NCBI RefSeq assembly: GCF_022440845.1
Contig: NZ_JAKNTO010000001.1
Coordinates: 3,534,001-3,598,000 of the forward strand
Source: Ruminococcus sp. OA3
GTDB taxonomy: Bacteria > Bacillota > Clostridia > Lachnospirales > Lachnospiraceae
Direction of reading: 5' to 3'
DNA length: 64,000 bases
Below, piece by piece: positions 1-8,312 of the stretch. How positions within the stretch are numbered: position 1 is the stretch's first letter; each line of letters starts with the position of its first letter. A program made the translations under genes and the position numbers. The notes under the pieces are model-generated. The model was not told the DNA's origin. It made no database searches and saw only the letters and a program-made list of their open reading frames with translations.

Positions 1-33
1 GCCAGGGAATTTTGAAGAAATTTCCCGGCATGC

Positions 34-70
34 AAAAAACGGCTGCAAGAACTAACATTCCTGCAGCCGT
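34..70 (-). terminator. intrinsic terminator
   Basis: A nine-base stem (ACGGCTGCA pairing with TGCAGCCGT) followed on the minus strand by six T residues. Confidence 0.8.
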
Positions 71-243
71 CTCCGGAACAAAATACGGCGGACCTTCAGA
101 CTGAATATCCAGGTGCGGAATGAAATAACATCCTTGCATAAACAGGCATGACAAAAGTACGGGCTCCCGCCGCGTTCTCTTCTTTCATGCGGTTACTTCT
201 GCAAAAATGTTTATTTCATTCTTTCACCCCTTTTTCGTTTAAT
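34..243 (-). ncRNA. candidate structured RNA or leader
   Basis: A sigma-A-like promoter (250-278) is followed by about 200 nt without a convincing gene, ending at a strong terminator hairpin (34-70, then a T run). A long-range pairing is visible: GGTG plus GAATGAAATAA near the 5' end can pair with TTATTTCATTC plus CACC about 110 nt later, enclosing a GC-rich central part. This fits a stand-alone structured RNA, or a riboswitch-type leader for a minus-strand gene beyond the window start. I could not assign a family; T-box and the common riboswitch signatures were not recognised. Confidence 0.45.
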
Positions 244-249
244 GTACAA

Positions 250-278
250 AGTCTATCATGTTTTGTCTGGCAAGTCAA
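250..278 (-). promoter_or_regulatory. sigma-A promoter of the candidate RNA
   Basis: Read on the minus strand: TTGACT at 278-273, a 17-bp spacer, TAGACT at 255-250. Both boxes are close to the housekeeping consensus and the predicted start near 243 matches the 5' pairing arm of the RNA. Confidence 0.6.
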
Positions 279-309
279 CCGGTATGTTATAACACTGCGG
301 TCAATCAGC

Positions 310-981
310 TCAGCATCCATACTCCCGCTCAAAACGCTGAACATTCTCGCTTTTCCCGATAACTACGATCACATCCCCATCCTGAAACGCGTAGTCCGGG
401 CGAATCTCTGTGTCTGTCTTTCCCCCGTACTCGATTGCGATGATATTCAGGCCGAACTTCTGGCGGATAGGAAAGTCCCGGACACACCTTCCTGTCAGCC
501 TGTCAGTGATCTTGATCTCCGTGATTTCAACATCATTGTCCAGTGATATGTAATCCATGACACTGCTTGTCAGGAGTTTCTTGGCAAGACGCAGTGCCAT
601 ATCCCGTTCCGGATACACAACTTCCGCTCCGATTTTTTCCAGAACAGCACCCTGGTCCTCACTGATTGCCTTGGCGATCACCCGGTGTACTCCCAGATTC
701 ACAACATTCAGAGTGACCAGGATACTGGTATCAATTTTTTCACCGATACACACGATGACGGTATCACAATTCTGTATCCCCATATCTTCCAGGACTTCTT
801 TCGTCAGTTCATCTGCAACGTATGCATAATCAGTATAGACTCTCAGTTCTTTTACTTTATTTTCGTTGTTATCTACAGCGATCACATCTTTTCCGGCAAC
901 TGCAAGCTCCTTGGCCAGCGCCATTCCAAACCTTCCCAGTCCAATGACTGCATAAGATGCACTCTCTTTCTTTCCCAGCAT
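310..981 (-). CDS. ktrA: TrkA/KtrA-type potassium channel regulatory subunit
   Basis: Cytosolic gating subunit of a Ktr/Trk potassium uptake system, 223 aa, the usual KtrA length. An N-terminal RCK (TrkA-N) Rossmann domain carries GLGRFG at residues 14-19 and an acidic residue at the end of strand 2 (AVDNN, about 37), as expected for ATP/ADP or NAD(H) binding. Residues about 135-220 form a TrkA-C domain, which in related proteins binds c-di-AMP. It starts 20 bp after the TrkH/KtrB-like membrane subunit and has its own AAGGAGG site, so the two form one operon. Confidence 0.93.
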   Translation of the reverse strand: MLGKKESASYAVIGLGRFGMALAKELAVAGKDVIAVDNNENKVKELRVYTDYAYVADELTKEVLEDMGIQNCDTVIVCIGEKIDTSILVTLNVVNLGVHRVIAKAISEDQGAVLEKIGAEVVYPERDMALRLAKKLLTSSVMDYISLDNDVEITEIKITDRLTGRCVRDFPIRQKFGLNIIAIEYGGKTDTEIRPDYAFQDGDVIVVIGKSENVQRFEREYGC

Positions 982-1000
982 TCTTTTTTCCTCCTTAACC

Positions 1001-2314
1001 TTAACCGATCGTTATATTTTCTTCTGTAAATGTTGCTGATGACGGTGTCTTAAAGTGCCAGATCGTTGCAATTGTCAGCGCCCCGAGTCTTCCGATAAAC
1101 ATCGTAAGAATCACAACCAACTTACTGGATGCAGCCAGATCCGGCGTAATTCCGGTAGACAATCCAACCGTTCCAAATGCAGATGTGATCTCAAACAGAA
1201 GCTGCATAAACGTATATTCCGGTTCCAGCAGACACAGGATAAATGTTCCTGCACATACCACCATCGCAGACAGCAGTGTAATAATAAATCCTCTGTGGAT
1301 CACTTCCAGCGGTATTCTTCTTCTAAACGCGGTACAGTGCTGATTTGTTGCGGCACTTTTAACTGCATGCAGCAGTACAAACAGCGTACTCGTTTTGATA
1401 CCGCCTCCTGTGGATCCGGGAGACGCGCCGATAAACATCAGCATGATCAGAACAAACAGTCCCGCGTTCGTGAAACTTCCAATCGGATATGTAGAAAACC
1501 CGGCCGTTCTGGCGGACACGCTCTGGAAGAATGCACCCAGCCACGTAACATCCTCCGTTGCCTTGAGCAGCAGCGTTCCCGTCAGCAGAAGCACCGCACT
1601 CACCGACAGTACAACTTTCGAATGCAGCGACAGTTTACGAAACGAACGGTTTTTCAGGATATCCAGAATAACCAGGAAACCGATACCTCCAAAAATGATA
1701 AGTCCCGCTGTCGTCAGGTTCAGAAGAACACTGCTCTGGTAAGGGATCAGATTCTGAAGTCCGCCCAGAATATCAAATCCTGAATTGTTAAATGCCGCCA
1801 CTGAATGAAACAGGCTGATCCCCAGCGCCTCCAGCGGCGGAAAATCCTGTACAAATACCAGAAAGCTGAGCACCGTTCCTGCCGCCTCAAAACAGAGTGT
1901 CATCAGCAGCACTGATTTTACCAGCCGGATCAGTCCTTTTGAATTCCCGACATTCATCGCCTCTTTGACAAGTGTCCTCCCCTTCATTCCAACACGTTTA
2001 CCTGCGATCAGAATGAATCCGACACCCACCGAGGTAACCCCCAGTCCACCGATCTGAATCAGCAGCGCCACTACTGTTCTGCCAAATACCGTAAAGTGCT
2101 CTGCCGTGTCAATGGCGATCAGTCCTGTCACACAGACAGCACTCGTAGAAGTAAACAGCGCATCAATAAAACTCACATCTGCCCCATCATTGACCGAAAC
2201 CGGTAAAAGTAAAAGCAGTGTGCCCACTGCGATGACTGCCGCGAATCCCAAAACAATCAGGCGCGCCGGCGGCTGTTTCCTGAAAAATGCAATTCCTTTG
2301 TTAATCGTCCCCAT
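1001..2314 (-). CDS. ktrB: TrkH/KtrB-type potassium uptake membrane subunit
   Basis: Membrane ion-translocating subunit, 437 aa. The four pore-loop repeats of the SKT superfamily are visible, each with its filter glycine: SAVCVTGL, AAFNNSGFD, SARTAGFST and SAFGTVGLS; the linker motif GASPGSTGGGIKTST is also present. About eight to ten membrane segments can be drawn. The length fits KtrB better than the roughly 480-aa TrkH. It is first in a two-gene operon with the regulatory subunit and is preceded by a good promoter and a leader with a perfect palindrome. Confidence 0.92.
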   Translation of the reverse strand: MGTINKGIAFFRKQPPARLIVLGFAAVIAVGTLLLLLPVSVNDGADVSFIDALFTSTSAVCVTGLIAIDTAEHFTVFGRTVVALLIQIGGLGVTSVGVGFILIAGKRVGMKGRTLVKEAMNVGNSKGLIRLVKSVLLMTLCFEAAGTVLSFLVFVQDFPPLEALGISLFHSVAAFNNSGFDILGGLQNLIPYQSSVLLNLTTAGLIIFGGIGFLVILDILKNRSFRKLSLHSKVVLSVSAVLLLTGTLLLKATEDVTWLGAFFQSVSARTAGFSTYPIGSFTNAGLFVLIMLMFIGASPGSTGGGIKTSTLFVLLHAVKSAATNQHCTAFRRRIPLEVIHRGFIITLLSAMVVCAGTFILCLLEPEYTFMQLLFEITSAFGTVGLSTGITPDLAASSKLVVILTMFIGRLGALTIATIWHFKTPSSATFTEENITIG

Positions 2315-2357
2315 CTTAAGTTTCCTTTCCCTGTCTTAAAACGCGAAAAAGACACAA

Positions 2358-2378
2358 CTTGTAATAGACTATTACAAG
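2358..2378. promoter_or_regulatory. 21-bp perfect palindrome in the potassium-operon leader
   Basis: Arms CTTGTAATAG and CTATTACAAG around one central base, between the promoter (2458-2486) and the ktrB-like start. On the minus strand it is followed by TTGTGTCTTTTT, so it could be a DNA operator or a weak AT-rich attenuator hairpin. The c-di-AMP riboswitch signature seen upstream of many ktr operons was not recognised. Confidence 0.5.
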
Positions 2379-2457
2379 CTATGCCTTATTTCTTATATTA
2401 TATGTTTTGGTCTATGTCGTCCATTTCAGGTCCCTTCCGGATAAATAAATTATCCGT

Positions 2458-2486
2458 ATTATATAAGATATTACCTCTTAAGTCAA
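2458..2486 (-). promoter_or_regulatory. sigma-A promoter of the potassium operon
   Basis: TTGACT (2486-2481), 17-bp spacer, TATAAT (2463-2458) on the minus strand. It lies just inside the end of the upstream sulfite-reductase-like gene region and gives a leader of about 135 nt before the first coding gene. Confidence 0.75.
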
Positions 2487-2508
2487 GACCTGTTATGAAA
2501 CTTTATTA

Positions 2509-3462
2509 TCAGCAGGTGGCGCCTCCGGCATCATGCAGTCTGGCATCCAGTATCTCCTGTTTTCTCCCCAGAATCTCATCTGAAAGAATTTCTTCCTGCA
2601 CCTTTTCAAAACCAATACGATCGATCGTCTGTGCAAAGCGTTCGCCGGTCTTGCCCTGTTCCCTGTAGAGAAGAATAGCCTTCTCAACCGCACTTAAGAC
2701 TTCTTCTTTCGTCGCAAAAATTCTATCCAGTGCCCGGCCCTGCGCAACCTGTTTTCCCCATCTTCCGCCTATGTATACCTTGTATCCGCTCTTACCGCTT
2801 TCAATCGCATCGAAATGGCAGGTTCCGATACATCTTCCGCAGTTGGTGCATTTTTCTTTGTCTATCTCCAGCATTCCGTCCACTACTTTCGCAGCATTTA
2901 CCGGACAGGCCTTCTCAACTCCACATTTTTTGCAGCCGTTGCACAGGTCTTCATCAAATTCGGGTACCAGCTGTCCTACGATACCAAGATCATTCAGATC
3001 CGGTTTCACACAGTTGTTTGGACATCCGCCAACTGCGATCTTAAACTTATGCGGCAGTTTCACCTGGCGGTATCCCTCATAAAACAGCTCATGGATTTCC
3101 TCTGACAGTGCATACGTATCAATCAATCCATACTGGCATGTCGTTCCTTTACACGATACGACAGGACGTACTTTAGAGCCGGTACCACCCGTTGTCATCC
3201 CCGCCTTCTCAATAGCGGCTCTGAATGCATCAATTTTTTCAAACGGAATGCCCAGCACCTCTACAGTGAGCCGGGTTGTGAATACCACATCCCCGCTGCC
3301 AAATTCTTTTGCAGCTTCGCTGATCGCCTTCATCTGCTCTGCCGTGATCTTTCCATTTTTGGTAATGATCCTTCCTGAAAAGTCATCTGTGCCTTTATTG
3401 CTCAGAAAACCAAGTCCCTTTACTCTCTTTTCTTCTTCTTTGCTGACTGTTAACGTTGCCAT
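2509..3462 (-). CDS. siroheme/4Fe-4S reductase with ferredoxin domain, AsrC-like
   Basis: Probable soluble sulfite- or nitrite-reductase-type electron-transfer enzyme, 317 aa. An N-terminal ferredoxin-like half is followed by C104/C109 and GCPNNC (C147, C151), the cysteine set that binds the siroheme-bridged 4Fe-4S cluster. Residues about 170-220 add two ferredoxin 4Fe-4S motifs (C174/C177/C180/C186 and C205/C208/C211/C215). This layout matches small anaerobic sulfite reductase C-type proteins. It lies 14 bp after a CoA-disulfide/persulfide reductase with rhodanese domain, which favours sulfur rather than nitrite chemistry; the substrate is inferred. The C104-C109 spacing is CX4C, one shorter than the common CX5C. 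Confidence 0.82.
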   Translation of the reverse strand: MATLTVSKEEEKRVKGLGFLSNKGTDDFSGRIITKNGKITAEQMKAISEAAKEFGSGDVVFTTRLTVEVLGIPFEKIDAFRAAIEKAGMTTGGTGSKVRPVVSCKGTTCQYGLIDTYALSEEIHELFYEGYRQVKLPHKFKIAVGGCPNNCVKPDLNDLGIVGQLVPEFDEDLCNGCKKCGVEKACPVNAAKVVDGMLEIDKEKCTNCGRCIGTCHFDAIESGKSGYKVYIGGRWGKQVAQGRALDRIFATKEEVLSAVEKAILLYREQGKTGERFAQTIDRIGFEKVQEEILSDEILGRKQEILDARLHDAGGATC

Positions 3463-3476
3463 CTCTTTCCTCCCTG

Positions 3477-5105
3477 TTATGAAAAATCTTTTCCGTTAAA
3501 TGTTGTTCCGCCTTCCAGAACACGCGTATTCGTATATCCGTAATGTTTCAGGCGGTTCTGCAGCAGATACGCTCTTTTGCCCTTGGAACATACCAGCAGC
3601 AGCTTCTCCTCTTTTCCAAGCCCTTCCACTTCACCTCTTACAGCAGTCAGATCTACGTAAGGTACACCTTCAATGGATGGTGCCGGTGATGCATCGACGA
3701 TACGGTAATCGCAGGCTTCCCCTTCCGCAAACTGTACAGGTGTGATTGTCTGGAATTCACCTGTCATCTTATTGAGGAGTACATTGACCGTGTGCACAAA
3801 AGGATGAATTGCAGTTGAAAACGGTGGCGCATAAGCGAAATCCAAGTGCTCCAGATCCTGTATGGAAGCTTTCATGCTGAGTGCCATCACAGCAATATCC
3901 ACCATTTTATCTACCGCGCCTTTTCCCAGGCATTGAATTCCCAGAAACTTTCCGGTCTTCATATCCGCAACCATTTTAACAATAAACAGTCCGGCTCCCG
4001 GATAATAATGTGCCTTATCATCTACGACGGTTATGACAGATACCGGCTCAAATCCGGCTGCCCTGGCAGCTTCCTCTGAAAGCCCGGTGCGCCCTGCGTT
4101 CAGATCGGGCAGTTTTACGATTCCTGTTCCCAGGACACCTGGATATGTTATTTTTTCGCCGCAGATATTCCTCGCTGCAATACGTCCCTCCATATTGGCA
4201 GACGATCCCATCGGAGACCATGCATGTTCTCCCGTTATACGGTTTGTCACCATCGCACAGTCACCAATTGCATAGATATCTTCATCATTGGTCTGAAGAT
4301 ATTCATTCACCTTTACGGTCCTGTTGGGCATCAATTCTATGCCCGTGTCGGCCAGAAATCCTGTATTGGCCCGTATTCCAAGTGACAGGATGACGGCATC
4401 AGCCTTCAGTGTTCTTTTGTCAGTTTTGACTTTTTCTACTTTTCCGTCACCGAGAATCCCTTCCAGCTTCGTTCCTGTCAGCGCCATGATCCCCTGATCT
4501 GCCAGATAATCTTCTGCATAGGCTGCGATCTCACGATCAAATCCAGGCATAATCTGTGATGCCATATCGATCACGGTCACACGGATGCCTTTTTCTTTCA
4601 GGTTTTCAGCTACTTCCAGTCCGATAAAACCTCCGCCTGCAACTACCGCCCGTTTGATTTCTCCGCTTTCCACCGCACAGCGCAGTGCTTCGGCATCGTC
4701 AGGTGTTCTCATGAAGTACACATGTTTTAAGTCCACACCTTCTACCGGAGGCTTCACCGGAGATGCCCCTGTAGCAATCACCAGTTTGTCATATGTATGG
4801 AAAATCTCTTCTCCGGTGTCCATTCGAACTGCCTTTACTGACCTGTTCTCTCTGTCCAGGCCCGTCACTTCCACTCCCGTCTCCACAAGAGCACCTGTCA
4901 GCTTGCTGAAATTCTCCGGCGTATTCACGATCAATTCGCTTCTTTCCTGAATTACTCCGCCAACATAATAAGGAAGCCCGCACCCCGCATAAGAAATGTC
5001 TTTGCTCATAGTCAGAATCTTAACTTCTGCATCCTGATTTTTCCTTTTTAGTTTTGCTGCTGCTTTCGTTCCGGCTGCAACCCCGCCAATAATTAATACC
5101 TTCAT
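3477..5105 (-). CDS. CoA-disulfide/persulfide reductase with C-terminal rhodanese domain
   Basis: Flavin-dependent pyridine-nucleotide disulfide oxidoreductase, 542 aa. The FAD-binding GGVAAG lies at residues 7-12, the redox cysteine is C42 in SYAGCGLPYY (the hallmark of CoA-disulfide reductase, NADH oxidase and NADH-dependent persulfide reductase), and the NAD(P)H fold contains GGGFIGLEVAE. The last about 90 residues are a rhodanese domain with the active cysteine in CSKGKRA. The fusion is the architecture of persulfide reductases that release sulfide from CoA-persulfide. Co-transcribed with the AsrC-like gene. Confidence 0.88.
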   Translation of the reverse strand: MKVLIIGGVAAGTKAAAKLKRKNQDAEVKILTMSKDISYAGCGLPYYVGGVIQERSELIVNTPENFSKLTGALVETGVEVTGLDRENRSVKAVRMDTGEEIFHTYDKLVIATGASPVKPPVEGVDLKHVYFMRTPDDAEALRCAVESGEIKRAVVAGGGFIGLEVAENLKEKGIRVTVIDMASQIMPGFDREIAAYAEDYLADQGIMALTGTKLEGILGDGKVEKVKTDKRTLKADAVILSLGIRANTGFLADTGIELMPNRTVKVNEYLQTNDEDIYAIGDCAMVTNRITGEHAWSPMGSSANMEGRIAARNICGEKITYPGVLGTGIVKLPDLNAGRTGLSEEAARAAGFEPVSVITVVDDKAHYYPGAGLFIVKMVADMKTGKFLGIQCLGKGAVDKMVDIAVMALSMKASIQDLEHLDFAYAPPFSTAIHPFVHTVNVLLNKMTGEFQTITPVQFAEGEACDYRIVDASPAPSIEGVPYVDLTAVRGEVEGLGKEEKLLLVCSKGKRAYLLQNRLKHYGYTNTRVLEGGTTFNGKDFS

Positions 5106-5258
5106 GGCTTTGCCCCTTTCCTGTATTTACCTCTTAACAAGAGCATAGCACTTCTTATTCTATATGTAAAATATTATAAACTTATATATGTTATAGATTT
5201 TCCCTATATTTAACAATTCCCTGGTTACATGAAGCGCGTCTTTCCGTGTTCATACTGT

Positions 5259-5480
5259 TCAATGAAGGATCATCGTTGCATGATCTAGTTTTTCTCCCTT
5301 CTCTCCCAGCACACCGAGCGGAAATTCCAACGACTCGGCAGTTCGGCAAAGATTCCAGACAAATTCTGTATCATATTTTACATTCACAGATACCTGTCCG
5401 GCTCCGTGTTCATGAAAATTACCGGTTGCCGATTTTCCCGGTGATGCTTCATTTGTATTTTTTATCTCTCTCCTGACCCC
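5259..5480 (-). pseudogene. possible coding remnant of unknown function
   Basis: One minus-strand frame stays open here and reads like protein (for example EFVWNLCRTAESLEF, then GVLGEKGEKLDHATMILH, then TGA at 5259), but no start codon with a ribosome site is in frame. It lies between the upstream region of the persulfide reductase gene and the feoB terminator. I do not recognise the family; it is either a truncated gene or a chance open frame. Confidence 0.2.
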
Positions 5481-5542
5481 ATATTGTTTTTACACATTAT
5501 AACACACCTCAGCCTGAAATTCTGAATCTTTCGTGAAAAACG

Positions 5543-5583
5543 CAAAAAATAGCGAAAAGCGTTTGACTTTGCTTTCCGCTATT
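5543..5583 (-). terminator. terminator after feoB
   Basis: Stem AATAGCGgaAAGC/GCTTTTCGCTATT with a run of T residues on the minus strand, about 35 bp after the feoB stop codon. Confidence 0.8.
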
Positions 5584-5615
5584 TAAGACATTATCATTCA
5601 TGTATCCTGAAATTT

Positions 5616-7634
5616 TCAATAGAATCCAAGTCCTCTGGCAGCTGACGCAAATAAAAAGCAGATTACTATTCCGGAAACTGTTGGCACCAGAATGGAGACC
5701 AACATCCATTTTATACTTTGTGTTTCTTTCCTGATCGTAAGGCATGTCGTACCACACGGCCAGTGCATCAGCGAAAACAGTATCATACTGCCTGCAGTAA
5801 CCCAGGTCCATCCGTTGTCCTGAAGAATACTTTTCATCGTATTAAGATTCTCAATCTCTGTCAAACTGCCCTGAGCCAGATACGCCATCAGCATAATGGG
5901 GATTACAATTTCATTTGCCGGCATTCCTAATATAAAGGCAAGAAGGATAACGCCGTCCATCCCCAGCAGACGTCCAAATGGATCGAGTACATCTGCACAA
6001 TGTGAAAGCAGCGTCATATCGCCCACAGTTATGTTTGCCAGAACCCAGATGAACAGCCCTGCCGGAGCCGCAATTACAACCGCCCTGCCGAGTACAAATA
6101 AGGTCCGGTCCATAATGGATCTTATAATCACCTTTCCAACCTGAGGCCTTCTGTATGGAGGCAGTTCTAATGCGAAAGATGATGGGATCCCTTTTAGTAT
6201 TGTCTTCGACAGTATCCTGGATATCACAAAAGTCATCACAATCCCAAATACAATCACTGCTGCCAGAAGTACCGCGGACAAAAAGGAAGAAAAGAGACCG
6301 GCGGCACCTCCGATCAAAAACATGGATATAATAGAAATGATCATAGGAAAACGTCCGTTGCACGGAACAAAATTATTTGTAATAATCGCAATCAGCCGCT
6401 CTCTCGGCGAATCAATAATCCTGCAGCCGGTCACACCTGCCGCATTACATCCGAATCCCATGCACATCGTCAGCGCCTGTTTTCCGCAGGCACAGCATTT
6501 TTTAAAACAATGGTCCAGATTATATGCGATACGCGGAAGATACCCAAAGTCCTCCAAAAGTGTAAACAGCGGAAAAAAGATGGCCATGGGCGGCAGCATA
6601 ACAGATATTACCCATGCCAGTACCCGGTAAATCCCAAAAATAATCGGCTCATAGAACGCCGCAGGCAGCTGTGCCCATACTGCAAAATCCAGCATACGGC
6701 TTTCCAGCCAGAACAATCCTCTTGACAATAACTGGGAAGGCACATTTGCACCGCTGATCGTTATCCAGAACACTGCAAACAACAGCAAAAACATAATCGG
6801 AAATCCGGTCGTCGGGCTCGTAAAAAGATGGTCCAGCTTCCTGTCTTTTACTGCATATTCTTTATCCTGATAGCAAACTGATTTATGCCCGATCTCCTCT
6901 GCCTTTTGAATAAAAGCAGACACAATTGCGTCTTTCAGTACTTCTTCTGTATAGCCTTCCCCGGCGAGCTGTTCTTTTTCTTCCCTCAGCAGTTCTTTCA
7001 CTGATTCTTCTTTAAAAAAGGCTCCGTATTCGCGTTCCATTGAACTTAGCAGACTCTCATCAGCATCCAGTAATCTTGCACAGATCCAACGAAGATTTTT
7101 TTCTCTTCCAACATATTTTTCAACTTCTGTCATAAGTGAAGCTATCGCTTTTTCAACAGCTGCATCATAAGTGACAGTCAGATGACGGCATTCCTCACTC
7201 TGATTCATTAATTTCCTGAGACAGACAAAAATTTCATCAAGCCCTTTATTGGCCCTTGCCGTTATCCCGATAACCGGCGTTTGCAGAATTTCAGACATGG
7301 TATCCAGGTCCACATGTATTCTTTTTTTGCCGGCCTCATCCATCAGATTGACACAGACTACAACTCTCTTTGTCGCCTCCATGACCTGAAGTACAAGGTT
7401 CAGATTGCGCTCCAGACAGGTGGCATCACAAACCACAACTGCTGCATCCGGGTTTTCAAAACAAATGAAGTCCCTGGCTATTTCTTCTTCTTCAGAATGT
7501 GCCAGCAGAGAATAGCAGCCCGGAAGATCGATCAAATGAAAACTCTGACCGCCCCGGATGCAGGTTCCTCTTGCATTGCTGACTGTTTTGCCCGGCCAGT
7601 TTCCTGTATGCTGTTTCACTAACAGACAAAACAT
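5616..7634 (-). pseudogene. feoB: feoB 3' part (ferrous iron transporter B, interrupted)
   Basis: Carries 661 residues of FeoB downstream of the insertion: the rest of the G domain (NWPGKTV, G3 DLPG, G4 NLMD), the helical GDI region and the Gate/nucleoside-recognition membrane segments. The P-loop (G1) is missing because the 5' end lies at 9697-9798, beyond a 2.1-kb serine-recombinase element. The first ten or so codons read here (MFCLLV...) come from the element edge. Precise recombination between the 17-bp repeats at 7602-7618 and 9709-9725 gives a continuous 691-aa FeoB with no codon lost. As arranged now the protein cannot bind GTP and is expected to be inactive. Confidence 0.92.
7602..7618. 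repeat. attachment-site direct repeat, left copy
   Basis: Reads TGAAACAGCATACAGGA on the minus strand, identical to 9709-9725; the bases on either side differ. In both copies it encodes the same feoB codons (KQHTG) in the same phase, so it is the inferred crossover region. Confidence 0.9.
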
Positions 7635-7708
7635 TCTTTATATTTCTGTTTAACACAGAATACTTTTCCTTTCATCCGGGGATTCTATTTCAGAAAGGAT
7701 GGTGCTCT

Positions 7709-7855
7709 ATGCAGGAACAAGCCAATAAAGACAGACAGGAACTTCCATACAATACCCTCAATGGTCCTGAAGTGACAGTGCCAAAAGAAACCTGGGTCAC
7801 AGAACCCCTGCCGGAATCAGAACGGCCAAGAAAAGACGGACCAGGAGGAGACTGA
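7709..7855 (+). CDS. 48-aa acidic/proline-rich protein of the feoB element
   Basis: Small gene, 48 residues, hydrophilic, with GPEVTVPKETW in the middle and a proline/glycine-rich end (RPRKDGPGGD). No membrane segment, cysteine or recognised domain. It is the first gene of the element and is followed after 2 bp by the next tiny gene, so the two are probably cotranscribed up to the terminator at 8021-8056. AGAAAGGATGG lies upstream as a ribosome site. Function unknown; a directionality factor or a peptide made only in the integrated state are possibilities without direct evidence. Confidence 0.6.
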   Translation: MQEQANKDRQELPYNTLNGPEVTVPKETWVTEPLPESERPRKDGPGGD

Positions 7856-7857
7856 TC

Positions 7858-8013
7858 ATGGCATCTTATGTATCTCCCGAAGTTCGGGAAAAATTTGAAA
7901 CATTATCTGTCGATCTAAAGAATATGATCCTGGAACGGGATGTGCGTCTCGAAAACATCCATGATCTGATACGCGTTTTAGAAGAAATCGTTGCAGATAA
8001 TGAAGTCAGTTAA
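7858..8013 (+). CDS. 51-aa helical protein of the feoB element
   Basis: Small gene of 51 residues (starts MASYVSPEVREKFETLS) with a perfect AGGAGGA site six bases before ATG. The whole chain looks alpha-helical and amphipathic, with spaced hydrophobic residues (LSVDLKNMIL, IHDLIRVLEEIV), fitting a small coiled-coil or partner-binding protein. It is coupled to the 48-aa gene upstream and ends at an intrinsic terminator. I do not recognise the family. Confidence 0.65.
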   Translation: MASYVSPEVREKFETLSVDLKNMILERDVRLENIHDLIRVLEEIVADNEVS

Positions 8014-8020
8014 ACTTTGA

Positions 8021-8056
8021 GTGCCGGTGCAGACAGACAGCACCGGCATCTTTTTT
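8021..8056 (+). terminator. terminator after the two tiny genes
   Basis: Nine-base stem TGCCGGTGC/GCACCGGCA with a nine-base loop and T6. It separates the tiny-gene pair from the recombinase, which must therefore have its own promoter. Confidence 0.85.
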
Positions 8057-8066
8057 CTGTGATGCC

Positions 8067-8198
8067 TCACGTTTTATTTTCCCGCTTTATAACACTGGTG
8101 ACAGCTATATTAAGTCCGTATTTTTCTCCCAGAATCTGATAGAGTATCTGGTAAACCATTTTCACATCATAGGTATTGGTTTTTCTGACTTTATTCAT
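8067..8198 (-). CDS. 43-aa basic protein of the feoB element
   Basis: Minus-strand gene inside the element, pointing the same way as feoB: 43 residues beginning MNKVRKTNTYDVKMVYQIL, basic (many K/R), with GEKYGLNIAVTSV in the middle. The ribosome site is GGGAGGGAG, five bases before ATG, one of the strongest in the area. Its start lies about 115 bp from the recombinase start on the opposite strand, so the promoters may overlap. No recognised domain; a small DNA- or recombinase-binding accessory protein is a guess from size, charge and position. Confidence 0.6.
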   Translation of the reverse strand: MNKVRKTNTYDVKMVYQILYQILGEKYGLNIAVTSVIKRENKT

Positions 8199-8312
8199 CA
8201 AGTCTCCCTCCCCTCTGATAAATTCTATGAATTGCTGCCTGTACTACTTTCCTCACATGGTACTTCTGGACATAACCTCGGCAATACAATAATAAAAAAC
8301 AGGAATGATATT

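Noticed and set aside
1055-1783. Plus-strand frame of 242 codons opposite the potassium transporter
   Set aside because: Composition is typical of an antisense frame and the minus strand encodes all four TrkH/KtrB pore motifs.
2358-2378. Transposon terminal repeat
   Set aside because: A single perfect dyad with no partner copy or target duplication nearby; its position behind a promoter fits an operator or hairpin better.
5246-5476. Plus-strand 76-codon frame between two minus-strand operons
   Set aside because: No ribosome site or domain; the minus strand of the same stretch looks more coding-like.
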